A DNA stretch of 64,000 nt from Siphonodentalium dalli (Eukaryota > Mollusca > Scaphopoda > Gadilida > Siphonodentaliidae): positions 67,213,127 to 67,277,126 of the forward strand of contig CP136061.1 in assembly GCA_032622095.1 (NCBI GenBank), given 5' to 3'. The position numbers and the translations under genes are program-made. This document shows positions 22,370-32,879 of the stretch, piece after piece (position 1 is the stretch's first letter; every line of letters starts with the position of its first letter). A model generated the notes under the pieces. It was not told the DNA's origin and did not search any database. It saw only the letters and a program-made list of their open reading frames with translations.

Positions 22370-22930
22370 TCCATACCAATTTTCATTGCGATCCTGTAAC
22401 CCATGATGTGATACTCAGTTGGACGCACAAAAAGTCATTTAATTCCAGGACAACAAAGGATAACTCTAGATCATAAAATGTGAACATCGTTTTGCACTCC
22501 TTTGAAAGCACTCCCAATGTCGAACACCCATTGCAAATTTTATTGATATCAGAAAAAAAAGTCATGGCTGATATATATGCGTGGACAAAAAAAAAGAAGA
22601 AAGATTTCCATAATAAAGAAAGAAAGAGATCACCAGAATGGAAATCACTAACAATGTCATTGGCCGGACTTTTAAAGCAGTCATGATGGCGAACCTCCAT
22701 AATAAATTTATTTGTGATCCGATAACCCATGGCCGAGATATATGCACAGATGGACAGAAAACCACTATTTCTATATGAACATAGACGGATAACTCTAGAA
22801 CAGAAATGAGAACATCATTGGCCCTTCTTTTGAAAGTACTCCTGATGCCGAACATCAATACCAAACATTTCATTCAGATCGGATAACCCATGGCCGAGAT
22901 ATATGGTGGACGGACAGGCCAAAATCCAGA
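22370..22930. repeat. Diverged tandem repeat ('GATAACCCATGGCCGAGATA')
   Basis: Three units of roughly 170 bp share GGATAACTCTAGA, GAACATC(G/A)TT, CGAACA(C/T)C and GATC(C/G)GATAACCCATGGC. It belongs to the same broad class of invertebrate repeat as the 'GGATAACTCC' element at 5435. Confidence 0.65.
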
Positions 22931-23031
22931 CAATACTATATGTTGTCTCCAGATAACTGCGTCTCGCATTAATTTTGTATTTAGTGAGATGATCTCTAGT
23001 GTACATTAGGGTGATCTTGGTCAGAAACAAT

Positions 23032-23583
23032 CAGGGTCCGCGCTAGACTGAAATTTACTTTTGCCAAATGAAAATACTTTTTGCCAAATTATTTTAGCAA
23101 TTGCCAATTGCTATCCCTGATAGTATCATTTTCTGCAACCTTAAGTCTTATGTTTCGACACTCGCGGTTTGAACGACTTTGGATATCTATAGAAAAGCAG
23201 TTAGTTAATAATTAATTATACTCGCATCTATATTGTGGTTTATCATACAACAATAAACCAATCACTGAACAATACAATGGTAGAAAGGTTTCTCCATCAG
23301 AAGGGCACATCACAGGAGGATTAGTAACCCCTCCAACCATCAGAACTAATGCTATATGATTAACTGATCTTAATAGAGGTGTTAACTTTCCCTAAACCTT
23401 ATAAAACAAAACGAATATAATTATGTTGTAATTAATAGTATATACTGATTGACCAATATTTTTCAAATTGTTTGAGGAATTAAAAAGTGACTTGCCAAAA
23501 CTTTTGCCAAATGAAAATATTTTTTGCCAAATGTGAATTATTTTTGCCATTGGCAAATTTGGCAAGTGGCAGCGCTAACCCTG
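23032..23583. mobile_element. Non-autonomous hAT, 552 bp
   Basis: An exact 8-bp target duplication GAAACAAT (23024-23031, 23584-23591). Ends CAGGGTCCGCGCTAG and ..GCAGCGCTAACCCTG. TTTTTGCCAAAT words lie near both ends, as in the shorter copy at 20506-20829. The extra internal ~230 bp is not recognised. Confidence 0.92.
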
Positions 23584-23747
23584 GAAACAATATAACGTTA
23601 ACGGCAGTTAGATTTCACTTTATGCTTTATGAGAAAACAAACAAATGCAAACAGATGATATAGCTCTTGTTATACAAATTATGGTGGCTTCATTACGTGT
23701 TACACATCCATATTAGTTTTAAGGGAGGCCTTGATAGTTTTCTAAAA

Positions 23748-24372
23748 TGAAAGTGTCAATGAAACTGTAGCTCAACTTGGGAAGGAGTTAATTCTTTGCT
23801 GAGCAATGAATATAATGATAAAGAAGGAATGTAAACTAGAGGTCACCCTGATAATCCATATTAAGTTTGGTGATGATCGCATGAGAGATGAGTGGTCTGT
23901 AGTGTGCGCCAAAGGATTTAGTCATACAAAGAGTAAATTCTAAGATGGATGCTGGTGGCCATGTTTTTCAACAAATTTCAGTCCAAATAGGATGCTCCCA
24001 TCTAGAGGTCACTCCGAAGATCCATATACAGTTTGGTGACAATCGGATGAGAGATGTGGCCTGTAGGGTGTGCCGAGGGATTTAGTCATGCTAAGAGTAA
24101 AATCCAAGCACTACGGGCTGTAGGGTGTGGCGATGGATTCAAATTTGAAATCCAAGATGGCTGCTGGTGGCCATGTTTTACGAAAAAATTTGATAGCTCC
24201 CATCTATAGGTCATCCTGAAGCTACATATGAAGTTTGGTGAAGATCAGATAATGGATGTGGCCTGTATGGCATGCCGAAGGAAATTGTTGATGCATGGAC
24301 ACATGCACAGACAGACGACGGACTCTAACCCATGACAATAGCTCAAACTTTACGCTGTAAAGTTAAGCTAAA
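23748..24372 (+). repeat. Helentron-like element, copy with both ends
   Basis: Starts GTCAATGAAACTGTAGCTCA and ends AATAGCTCAAACTTTACGCT followed by GTAAAGTTAAGCTAA. About three internal CAAGATGGCTGCTGGTGGCC units lie between. It stops only 18 bp from the MCM10 exon 24391-24433. Confidence 0.75.
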
Positions 24373-24390
24373 AATGAAAACATGACATAC

Positions 24391-24433
24391 CTTATAAGCA
24401 CCAGTTCGTTCAAAAGCCTGGCCACCACATCGC
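24391..24433 (-). CDS. MCM10: MCM10 microexon completing the CCCC zinc finger
   Basis: 43 bp. One base completes a Ser codon begun in the 28665 exon, then RCGGQAFERTGAYK. The Cys is the fourth ligand of the C-terminal C-x2-C..C-x2-C ribbon (KCKGC in the previous exon and C-S-R-C across the junction), and G-x-x-x-ER is a conserved MCM10 feature. Acceptor TTTTCAG, donor GTATGT, ends in phase 0. It is squeezed between a Helentron-like element and a 1.3-kb TIR element. Confidence 0.85.
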
Positions 24434-24537
24434 CTGAAAACAGGATGGATTTCATGGTGATTTATTGAATATTACAATGTAAAGGTAATATCTAACTATA
24501 TCCAAACTCAGCAAACTTTTGTACCTAAGGCCATTAA

Positions 24538-25830
24538 AATAAAATTCCCATGTTCTCAGGCACCGCCCGCGTCTCGAAAATGTCGCCACATCCAAAAATG
24601 TTATACTCCCTATACAAAATTTTTATGCACCGGTTACTGTTCTATCCCATAATTTCATTCACCACAGGTTTCATTTAATAATAAATACAACCTTTCACTT
24701 AAAGGTTGAATGGTATAAATGAAGCAGGGACCAGCCCAGACTATATTTTAAGGGTAAAGTCAGTTCTCCCTGCCACAAAAATAAGGCAAAGTTGGTGTTA
24801 CAAAATTTAAATTGATATCGACGATAAGCAGTCGCTACGCAACGAAAATAGGAGAGCTGTAATGTGTAAATTAAAATTATGAAATAATGGTTCAGATATG
24901 GAGTCTTTATGTTCACATCATCACCCTGATAATTATGAATATAATTGTGAGAGAATGGCAGTATTTAATAGCATCATTTTGGTAGAATGGCAGCATTTAT
25001 TTTCATATTATTGTTTTTATCAGTGGTTGTTTAAAAATGTCAACAATAAACAAAACAAAACGAAATCCTAAATGCGCACGATCATTTGCAGCATTCAAAG
25101 TTCAGTTAAGATTTTAATATGCTGCACAATTTAATTTATTTTCAAAGTTCTTTTACCAAACAGAGGGAGTGTGAACTGACACATTGTAAGATGTATAAGT
25201 TGTAATCTTCATTGAAAGGTGTGATAATCTCAACTGTCAGTCTCACAGTTGAAGACGCCCAACAATAATTTCACAGCAAGACTCAGGTGTGACTATATGT
25301 ACCAGTTTGGATCAATAAAGGTCTTAGTTGTTTTGAAAACACACTATCAATGGTCAACTGTGTGCAATCACTGTTGGCAGTGGTAAGACAAGTTAATTAG
25401 CATCAATATTTGGGGGGGCATTTTTTTGCAATGGTTACAATTATAGTGGAGGAGGAAAGACCATGCATGGGTTAACTCAGAATTGGAAATGACACCATTG
25501 AATGTAAAATCCACAGATCCCAGTGATGGACAGTGGTGACCGTTTATTAGTAGGCTATTTAATGAGCTAACCTGACTATTAACAAAGAAAATGAGGCTGA
25601 GCCATCACTGAAAGTGATACATGTGTAAAAGAACACTGGATAATACATGTATACAAATAAACAAGATGAACGGAAATCATTGACTCATATAAAATTATAT
25701 AACTTAAATATGTCATTTTGGGGTATCTTTTTGAGATATATAAAAAAAAAAAAAAAAAAAGGCTCCCTGCCTCGTCTGATATTTGCCTGGAAAATTGCCT
25801 GAGAACCCGGGTATTTGTTTTTAATGGCCT
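24538..25830. mobile_element. AGGCCATTAA-TIR element
   Basis: Left AGGCCATTAAAATAAA..GTTCTCAGGCA and right TGCCTGAGAAC..TTTAATGGCCT are inverted. The family is the same as the longer-armed 61779-63250 copy. It contains a degenerate hAT copy (from 24725). No coding sequence. Confidence 0.65.
24725..25460 (-). mobile_element. Degenerate hAT of the CAGGGACCAGCC family
   Basis: Starts CAGGGACCAGCCCAGAC. Its interior, read on the reverse strand, matches the 54070 and 44380 copies (ACCATTATTTCATAATTTTA, ATGAACATAA/GACTCCATAT words, AACTGTGTGCAATCACTG). The far end is eroded, so the right boundary is approximate. Confidence 0.55.
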
Positions 25831-26711
25831 AATTTGCAGATGTATGATCTATGGCAATGAATTAAACAAATATTTATTCTAATTCATTCATTCCTACAGA
25901 TAAATCCAATTTTAGCAGTGCTGATTGATTGGTCAGTTGGCCAGGTGTAGCTACAAACTAGGGGCCTGCTCACTGATAACACAAAATCTGAATTGTTACG
26001 CTGTTCTCCCGAAAGTATCTTCGTTCCCAGGGACAACAATGTAAACAGCTGAAACTTTGAAGTATGACTGAATCGCACATCAGCTTATTTCTGTGAATGT
26101 CGGTATAATTATTCAGACAACCCGTTTTAATTGAAACAATTCTTTTGAAACCAATTGAAGGACGTCAGAATTATGACATAATGGCAGCAGACAATATGTT
26201 GCAAGCAGCTAACCATCGTTCGCTATTCTATGAAGTTTGTTAGTAGTGTAATACTCTAGCGATCCGAATAACCGTACCCGTACGATTGTTAATTTTGGAG
26301 AAAAAATCCACCCCCTACGATTCTTATTCAAGCCCCTATGATTATTTAATTTTGATCACCCATACTCCATGAATGATCGCATTATTCGTAGTTTTTAATC
26401 AAATGGCATGCATGAAACGGAATACGTTCAAAGAATTCGCGCAACCGTCTGGCATCGCAATATAATCAATGATTTGATCCATGGGAAGTAACTCCATCCT
26501 CGCACGTGTCGCTATTTTGCAATTCGTGCGACCCTATTGCAATAGACAGACCCCCTCTGCGGGTATTGTTTATCGTTCAGTGAGGCGAACAAAGGTGACA
26601 ACTCGTTATGTCTGTGTTTTTTTTTACAATTGACGCGTTATTAACTAAGAAGTTAATCAACGTCTGGGGCTCACGTTTGAAAGTTTCTTTAATTAGAACA
26701 CAATTGAGTAG

Positions 26712-27116
26712 TTGGTGGACCGATTCCGACCAAAGAAAATTAAAAGTGTTGAAATAAAGAAATTTCGAGAGGAACTGCTCAGGTCGACAGCGCCAAAAGA
26801 TCTCAAATCGTTGCTGAAATTAATAACAAAACCAGAAGGTGTTGTTCTTAAAGGACAATCTGCCGATGTGCCCAATGATGAGGGCTCTGAACTTTTAGAG
26901 CATGATTCAACCAATAATGATGCAGATGAATTGCAAGAAGATGATTTTGAAATTCTTTCTGATGAGGAGACTACTAGTACTGACTCACCTGACACTGTGG
27001 CTTCATCACAAGAAACACTTACTGGTACTAAAAGTAGTTCATGTAGTAGTGTCAGCGAAAATGTAGTGCTTTCAGAACCAGTCCTGCCCTTAATCGGGGA
27101 TAGTTCTACAGACTGA
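26712..27116 (+). CDS. Element-borne ORF 1, unknown acidic/Ser-rich protein (partial)
   Basis: A 134-codon open frame in the 26254-27801 element. The N-terminal part is basic (DRFRPKKIKSVEIKKFREEL), followed by a long acidic stretch rich in D, E, S and T. There is no ATG: the frame opens with TTG right after an in-frame TAG, so either an upstream exon is joined at the AG before 26712 or the 5' end is broken. It ends 22 bases into the next frame; a one-base change in the GGGG at 27097-27100 would fuse them. Function unknown. Confidence 0.5.
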   Translation: MVDRFRPKKIKSVEIKKFREELLRSTAPKDLKSLLKLITKPEGVVLKGQSADVPNDEGSELLEHDSTNNDADELQEDDFEILSDEETTSTDSPDTVASSQETLTGTKSSSCSSVSENVVLSEPVLPLIGDSSTD

Positions 27117-27660
27117 CTCTAAATTCCTAAATGAAATAGGCAGTGTCATACAGAGGTACGACTCATCAAGACTGTTCTTACCATATATTTGTCAATTTAA
27201 AGACACATACTCTAAAGCTCGTCGTAGCATGAAGAAGCGCATTACGAGTATCTCTGCAGCCAGTACTAGTACTACCAGTAGTAGCACAAATGAAGTTGAA
27301 TCAACCCAAAAGTCATCAACAAGTATGGCTAGGAGTCAGGAGTGTGAGCCTCAAGGAGTTCAAGATCACCACGTTTATACAATCCAACATACTACCAGTA
27401 GTACTACAGACGAAACTTATAAAACTGGGTGTTATGTTCTGATAAGAAAGGGACACCATACCCTTCCCGCATGTGTTACCGCTCAGGATCCCCTGAGTGT
27501 TAGATTTTTCGAGCCTTGTGCTGGAACTGAAAATTCGTATAAAAGTGTTGACGCAGTGTTCTCCGTTCAAATCAATGACATTGAAAAGGTTCTGCAAGAA
27601 CCAGACGTTGTCCGTGCTGGGTCGAGGAGTGTTTATTATAAGTTTTTGTTTGATAATTAA
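27094..27660 (+). CDS. Element-borne ORF 2, unknown protein with compact C-terminal module
   Basis: Open in one frame from 27094, with the first ATG at 27229. The 5' part (SSRLFLPYICQFKDTYSKAR) continues sensibly from ORF 1 after a one-base shift. Then comes a Ser/Thr-rich linker, then an 80-residue module beginning GCYVLIRKGHHTLPACV and ending VVRAGSRSVYYKF. That layout resembles small beta-barrel modules ending in P-x-V..GSR..Y.F seen at the C-terminus of many invertebrate hypothetical, often element-linked, proteins. That comparison is from memory and low confidence. Confidence 0.5.
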   Translation, partial: SGIVLQTDSKFLNEIGSVIQRYDSSRLFLPYICQFKDTYSKARRSMKKRITSISAASTSTTSSSTNEVESTQKSSTSMARSQECEPQGVQDHHVYTIQHTTSSTTDETYKTGCYVLIRKGHHTLPACVTAQDPLSVRFFEPCAGTENSYKSVDAVFSVQINDIEKVLQEPDVVRAGSRSVYYKFLFDN

Positions 27661-28063
27661 ATCAGTGTTCTTCAATGATCTCCTTTTTCATTGACATTTC
27701 CACCCCCTACTATTATTCCGACCCCTACTATTATTAAAATTTGGCAAATTTTCCACCCCCTACTATTATTCCGACCCCTACTATTATTCGGATCACTAGA
27801 GTACCTTGGTACAACCTGGTGACAAATCTTCAGATTAAAGTTCATTTTTTAATATGATTTATACATGTCAAATTGGCATGATATAGAATTCGAGCTGATG
27901 AATGTAATTCGTGGATTCCTTTGAATTGCTCGGTTTATTTCTATTCGAAATAAGGAACTATATTTTCATGGAGCGGAAAGTGATGTGACCAGTTCAGCAG
28001 CAATTCTTTGCAGATTCTAGTGTCTATAGGATAATTTTTCGGTAGAGGTGAATTAGAATGGGG

Positions 28064-28225
28064 ATAAACATGCTGTCCGTTGTGATTTCGGGACATTTAT
28101 TGGTGGGTTTTTTGATGAAAATTAATCATATTACCGGCTCCTCGTGCCGCCGGTAAAACTGCATTTTCATCTTAAAAGACCACTGATAAACATCTCAAAA
28201 TCACACCCGATAGCATGTTTATAAC
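28064..28225. repeat. Imperfect palindrome with TACCGGC..GCCGGTA centre
   Basis: TAAACATGCT(G)TC at the left pairs with GATAGCATGTTTA at the right, through TTGTGATTT/AAATCACA and GATGAAAAT/ATTTTCATC to an ACCGGC-TCCTCGTGCC-GCCGGT core. It resembles the 19005-19145 palindrome in plan. Confidence 0.7.
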
Positions 28226-28261
28226 CTAAATATACAGTATTATGTGGAAATAATTTGTTAA

Positions 28262-28512
28262 CCCTTTCTATGCTAAATACTCATTGATGAGTAGTTCCCT
28301 AAAGAAAATTTTCAGATAATAAGATCAACAAACGTTGAATTAATTATCTAAGTATGTCCCGCCAATGAATATGAATTCTTCTGCCCTTGTATTACCATTT
28401 AGTCTGGCTGTTGTCTGCTCAAATATCCTTAAAATACCTACAAATGAATAATAGACCATTCCAATGTATACTTTTATAACTAAGTGGAAGGATCAATTTA
28501 GTATAGAAAAGG
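28262..28512. mobile_element. TTAA element, 251 bp
   Basis: TTAA at 28258-28261 and 28513-28516. Ends CCCTTTCTATGCTAAATAC and ..ATTTAGTATAGAAAAGG are inverted. It lies 150 bp from an MCM10 exon. No coding. Confidence 0.75.
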
Positions 28513-28664
28513 TTAATCTAAACATAAAAATTATTTTCAAAATGGATATTAATCAACCAGAGAATTTTGAATCTATACATCAACAGAAATAAAAGTATTT
28601 TTATCGAGAATACACTTCAAGCTGTTCATTTTACTGTGACTTGAAAAGAACTAAATATACTCAC

Positions 28665-28816
28665 GAACAAGAAGACTTAGGGTATCTGCGGTGTAACACA
28701 GTAACTCTGTTGCTGCATCCTTTACACTTGAAGAACCTTTTGATTGTTTTCACACTAAATGTTGAATGGTTTTCTTTCTTGCAGTTATCTCCCAACTTGT
28801 ATGCCAAATATTTACA
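28665..28816 (-). CDS. MCM10: MCM10 exon with C-terminal zinc ribbon
   Basis: After TTACTTTCAG the reverse strand encodes 50 residues beginning CKYLAYKLGDNC and containing TIKRFFKCKGCSNRV. Its first Cys completes the C-x2-C begun by CCRQ in the 38742 exon, and DNC..ENH supplies the other two ligands of the CCCH finger. KCKGC plus the final C and the next exon's C form the CCCC ribbon. RFFKC-x2-C is a hallmark of MCM10. The family's WHD before this motif is missing. Donor GTGAGT, phase 2. Confidence 0.92.
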
Positions 28817-28949
28817 CTGAAAGTAAATGTAATGAGAATGTTGCTGGTTACATAAAATATGTTCAAAACTACAAGTGGAGCTTCACGTTTTTTCTGTAAT
28901 TAGTCATATTGTGACATAATTTGTTTTAATTGTGAAGTCAGTTTTGAAA

Positions 28950-29050
28950 ATTAAAGTGTCAATAACACTGTAGCTCAACTTGGAGAGGGGATTATGTCAT
29001 ACAGTACACTACATGGAGTGCAGAAAGTTGACAAGATTAAGTAATACCTG
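28950..29050 (+). repeat. 5' fragment of the Helentron-like element
   Basis: GTGTCAATAACACTGTAGCT, then GGAGAGGGGATTATGTCATA and GGAGTGCAGAAAGTTGA match the first ~100 bp of copies at 6330 and 11905. No internal units follow. Confidence 0.7.
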
Positions 29051-29161
29051 ATGTAATATTTTCTGAAGACGCATGTGTAAAAGAGCAAAGCCTGCAATGT
29101 TCTCTCAAGTTAAATGTCTATTATGTGTTATTATATGTTTCACAATCTAGCTAACTATTAA

Positions 29162-29606
29162 CCCTTTCAGTGCCAGGTCCAATTTTTGTATCAACCCATA
29201 TAACCTGTGCCAATGCATTCTCTTATATATGCGAGTCGACCATAGGTCGCCTCGCATATATAAGAGAATGCATTGGCCTAACAATTTTTCATCATTTGTT
29301 ATTATTTTTTACAATTTTTTACAATTTTAATAATTTTTTCTTATATTCTTTAACAGACTTATTTTGTAGGTTTAGTGCCAGGGAATCTTACGTTTTTCAT
29401 GGGCATCAAAATTATTACTATGAATACTTGGTGATAGTTTTGAGTTATAACATGCCCCTAATGTTTTATCCAGTTTGTTTTTAAATTCGCTATAGCATGC
29501 TTAAGCATACCCAAAAAAATTCAACCAAAAAAAATAATAAAATTTAGGGCCGATTTTACAGACCGTAAATTAGGGCCGATCAGATCGGCCCCTGGCACTG
29601 AAAGGG
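29162..29606. mobile_element. TTAA element carrying the ATGCATTCTC hairpin
   Basis: TTAA at 29158-29161 and 29607-29610. Ends CCCTTTCAGTGCCAGG and ..CCTGGCACTGAAAGGG, the same start as 18095-19224. The hairpin CAATGCATTCTCTTATATAT..GAGAATGCATTGGCC that typifies the 48677 family sits 45 bp inside the left end. Near the right end GGGCCGAT is repeated. Confidence 0.8.
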
Positions 29607-29752
29607 TTAAACTGCATTTTTGCATTTTAGTTGAATATGAATTCTATCTCCAGTTATAAACATGATGGTTTTGATAATTCAGGTGGTAAATCGTTTGAGA
29701 ACACTAATTTAGTGTATAATAATACATGTACAGCACTGCTCAAATTAAGCAA

Positions 29753-32190
29753 CCTGTTTTAACGAGGTGTACATGCGTTAATACCGCGGTGCAATACCGC
29801 CGATTCGCGGTTGTACTACCACGCGCGTACCGTGGTACCACCGCGACGTTAACGGTACCACCGCACTACCAGCGGTAACGAATATTGGTACCGCAGTGGC
29901 ACGCGGTAATGAACCACACAAACGCGGTGACATTACCGTTACGCGTAGCGATTTTGAAACGAGGTTAATGACGGGATTCGATGTCTGACCATTAATCTTC
30001 CAAAATAGGACGGCCGTTCTCACGATCTCCGTCCATGATTGTGTACCTTGAAATGTATTATTAAAATATTGAAATAGATGAAAGCCGAGTATCGGGAAAT
30101 ATACCGGGCTTCCAGATTAAATAAAGGCAAAGTATAAGTTACTTTGAGAAAGTCATTTTTCATTTAATGTGAATATTAAAATATTATAATAACATTTCTA
30201 GTTTCGTTTTATTGCCTAAAATACCCATAAATGACACTATTTGTGAGCAGTGTGGGTTATCGGGAAGGGAACAAATGATTTCGGCCATTTTAGAGAGCTC
30301 GATAAATCCTGTATCTGTTTATATAAATGTTAAGATGTACGTGATCCCCAAGTTGAATGATAACGATACTATTTAAATATTCCCCAGAAAGTCGCCAGAA
30401 TAAATATCATTGTTAATTTCTTTGACATTCATTAACTGCAAATCACAAACACCATTTGTTCGTATAACGGGAATTATTGTCTTAGCAATAAAAGACACAA
30501 CCTGGAACTCCCGTATATCCAGGACAAACAAATACATTCTGTGCAAAAGCACGTGTCACCCATTACGTCATACTGCAGCTGGCAGACTTTGTTAATATAG
30601 GACACAGGGAACTCAAGATGTCGTCATGTCTTTTTATAACTGGCCTCAATTGTTGAAATAAATATTTGTGTTTTGTTGATGGTGCTATTAGTAAAATTAC
30701 ACACGTGGCACTTGTATTTTCATTACTCCAATGCGTCCGTTTGGCTCATGGTTTGGCTTACATAATGCTGGTAGAAGGTAGTTCAGATATTTATCGATCT
30801 ATTTTGGTATTACGAATAATATTATGTGCGAACGGCCACGTGGCTTCAGACAGACAAGTCTCATTCGATCTATAAAATGTTGTGCACGTTATAGCTATTT
30901 ATAAATATTTGTCGCACAAAACTGAGACAAACGCTCTTTATTGCTACCATATCGGGAATAAACTAACAAGGACTAAAACACACCGAATTCGATCACTTAA
31001 AATAATTATGTTACAATGTTAACCTCTGTATATAACCAAACAAATATATCTAGAGGTAAACTTTCCAACACCATGCATGTTTTTCTTCTGAATCACGATT
31101 AGATAGGAATATGTGATATAATTTATACTGCGACCCACCGAGAACTACAAGTGCACACCCTCAGCAAAAGTTGAAATTTCACATCAAACGATGCCGCCCG
31201 ACACGCACTCGTGAGCTCAATGAATGTTCACATAACAAAATCAACTAGAATGCACTCAGAGAGATGCCAACGTGCGCAAAAATGTAATAAACAATAATTT
31301 AAAAAATAATTTCACTGTATTTTACTTAATTTATTTAATTTAATGTTAGCAAAAAAAGACAATTACCATTTATCATTTCATCACAGATAAAAGGCAAATT
31401 ACTATATTAATCATTTAAGTAATTAAAACCAATTCCATGTTGCCGAAAGGATGAGACTTTAATATCGAATACATTTTTTTCAGCGGCATATTTTCATTTT
31501 CCGATAGTCAAAGTTGACCAAAGGAGCAACTACTAGTAATGCGTTTTGTTTTGTGTTACGTCATTCGTCGAATTACGAAATCGCTTTTTGAATGTCTCTC
31601 TTTTCCCGCACGATAAAAAGAGGTCTTCGCACGAACCAAAAATGATAAAACTTCCCAATTATAAGTAAAAATACTCTATGTAGGTCTATGTACATGTAGG
31701 TTCCGAAGGAGTCTATAGACTCTTTGATGTAGGGTTCTGATGGAGAAAATGTAGGTCGATCTATTTTTGTCATAACTCTGACGTATTTTGACCTGGGAGA
31801 ATAAATCGAAATCGAGGCTCACTATGAGCATGTCAGTTTTAAATATAGAAACAGGGAATCCCGACAAATGGCGATATCGGCGACAAACAAATAATCGAAA
31901 ATAACACATAAAATAAACATAGCAAAAACGCGGCACAGTAAAAATGTCAGAACGCCACGAGGTTTTACGTCGTTTTTGGTGACGTCATGGCGTGAAACGG
32001 AGTAGAGTGAAACGTACCTACCTACGAATATGTCTGATCGCAATACTGTTGCGCGAGCGCACGTAAAGACTGATTTGACAACGTTGTGTCTTTCAATGTC
32101 AGTTTGGTGTTTTGCGTGTGTCTTTTGTCGCGCACATTGGTAATAATATAAAAGGTCAGCAGACCACAGTGTCCCCCAACAACATGGCAA
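29753..32190. mobile_element. Large element with CCGCGGTA-rich end, left-end copy
   Basis: The left end TAACGAGGTGTAC is followed by ~170 bp packed with CCGCGG, CGCGGTA and GGTACC words (29780-29935). The 30170-31200 and 32065-32145 parts match 52200-53370 at high identity (for example GGCCATTTTAGA, CACTTGTATTTTCATTACTC, GTCTTTTGTCGCGCACATTG). No right end is seen here. No clear coding sequence; the reverse-strand frames have no motifs. Confidence 0.7.
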
Positions 32191-32225
32191 GTCGATGCCG
32201 CTTTGTTAAAGAAATTAAAAAAAAA

Positions 32226-32765
32226 TGTTGAAATTTTCTAAGTCGAAAAGGGTTAATAACTCCATAAAAAAAATATTAGCTATATAGATGTTGCAAATCA
32301 CCAACATATTAGGAACAATATCCCAAAGTTTCAAATCTCTACATTTAAAACTGTAGGAGGAGTTGATTACACCATGAAGGTACCCAATCTCATCCAAAAG
32401 GCAAAAATGTTCCAAATTTTCTAAGTCAAAAACCCCCCAAAAATATGGAAAAAATGATATTTTTGATTAGCTATATAGATGTTGCAAATCACCAACATGT
32501 TAGGAACAATATCCCAGAGTTTCAAATTTCTACATTTAAAACTGTAGGAGGAGTTGATTACACCATGAAGGTACCCAATCTCATCCAAAAGGCAAAAATG
32601 TTCCAAATTTTCTAAGTCGAAAACCCCCCAAAAATATGGAAAAAATGATATTTTTGATTAGCTATATAGATGTTGCAAATCACCAACATGTTAGGAACAA
32701 TATCCCAGAGTTTCAAATCTCTACGTTTAAAACTGTAGGAGGAGTTGATTACACCATGAAGGTAC
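32226..32765. repeat. Three tandem 191-bp units
   Basis: GATGTTGCAAATCACCAACA begins at 32287, 32478 and 32669, an exact 191-bp period. Units contain AAACTGTAGGAGGAGTTGAT, ACACCATGAAGGTACCC and TTTTCTAAGTCGAAAA. The array ends in an ACGGACGGACGG run (32780-32830) and joins the next repeat. Reverse-strand frames repeat the same 40-residue string and are not genes. Confidence 0.9.
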
Positions 32766-32879
32766 CCGATCTCGAACGCACGGACACACGGACGGACGGA
32801 CGTCCGCCCGGACGGACGGACGGACGGACGAGGGTCATTTCTATAGTCCTCCGACGGAAACGTCGGGGGACAAAAATAA

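Larger units (their letters stand above)
21065..24390 (-). other. MCM10: MCM10 intron, 3.3 kb
   Basis: Runs from a GTATGT donor (adjoining 24391) to a CATTTCAG acceptor (adjoining 21064) on the reverse strand. It contains a three-copy 48-bp repeat, a diverged tandem repeat, a hAT element and a Helentron-like copy, listed separately. About 21420-22380 shows nothing recognised. Confidence 0.8.
26254..27801 (+). mobile_element. 1.55-kb TA-flanked element with two unidentified ORFs
   Basis: 18-bp TIRs CTCTAGCGATCCGAATAA / TTATTCGGATCACTAGAG are flanked by TA (26252-26253, 27802-27803). The right end carries two copies of CCACCCCCTACTATTATTCC then GACCCCTACTATTATT, and related CCCCCTACGATTCTTATTCA lies inside the left end. 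It encodes the two frames at 26712 and 27094. TA flanks fit Tc1/mariner-type chemistry, but no DDE transposase is visible. The family is not recognised. Confidence 0.75.

Noticed and set aside
31822-32190. Reverse frame of 122 codons
   Set aside because: It lies in the large CCGCGGTA element, has no domain, and is not preserved in the second copy.
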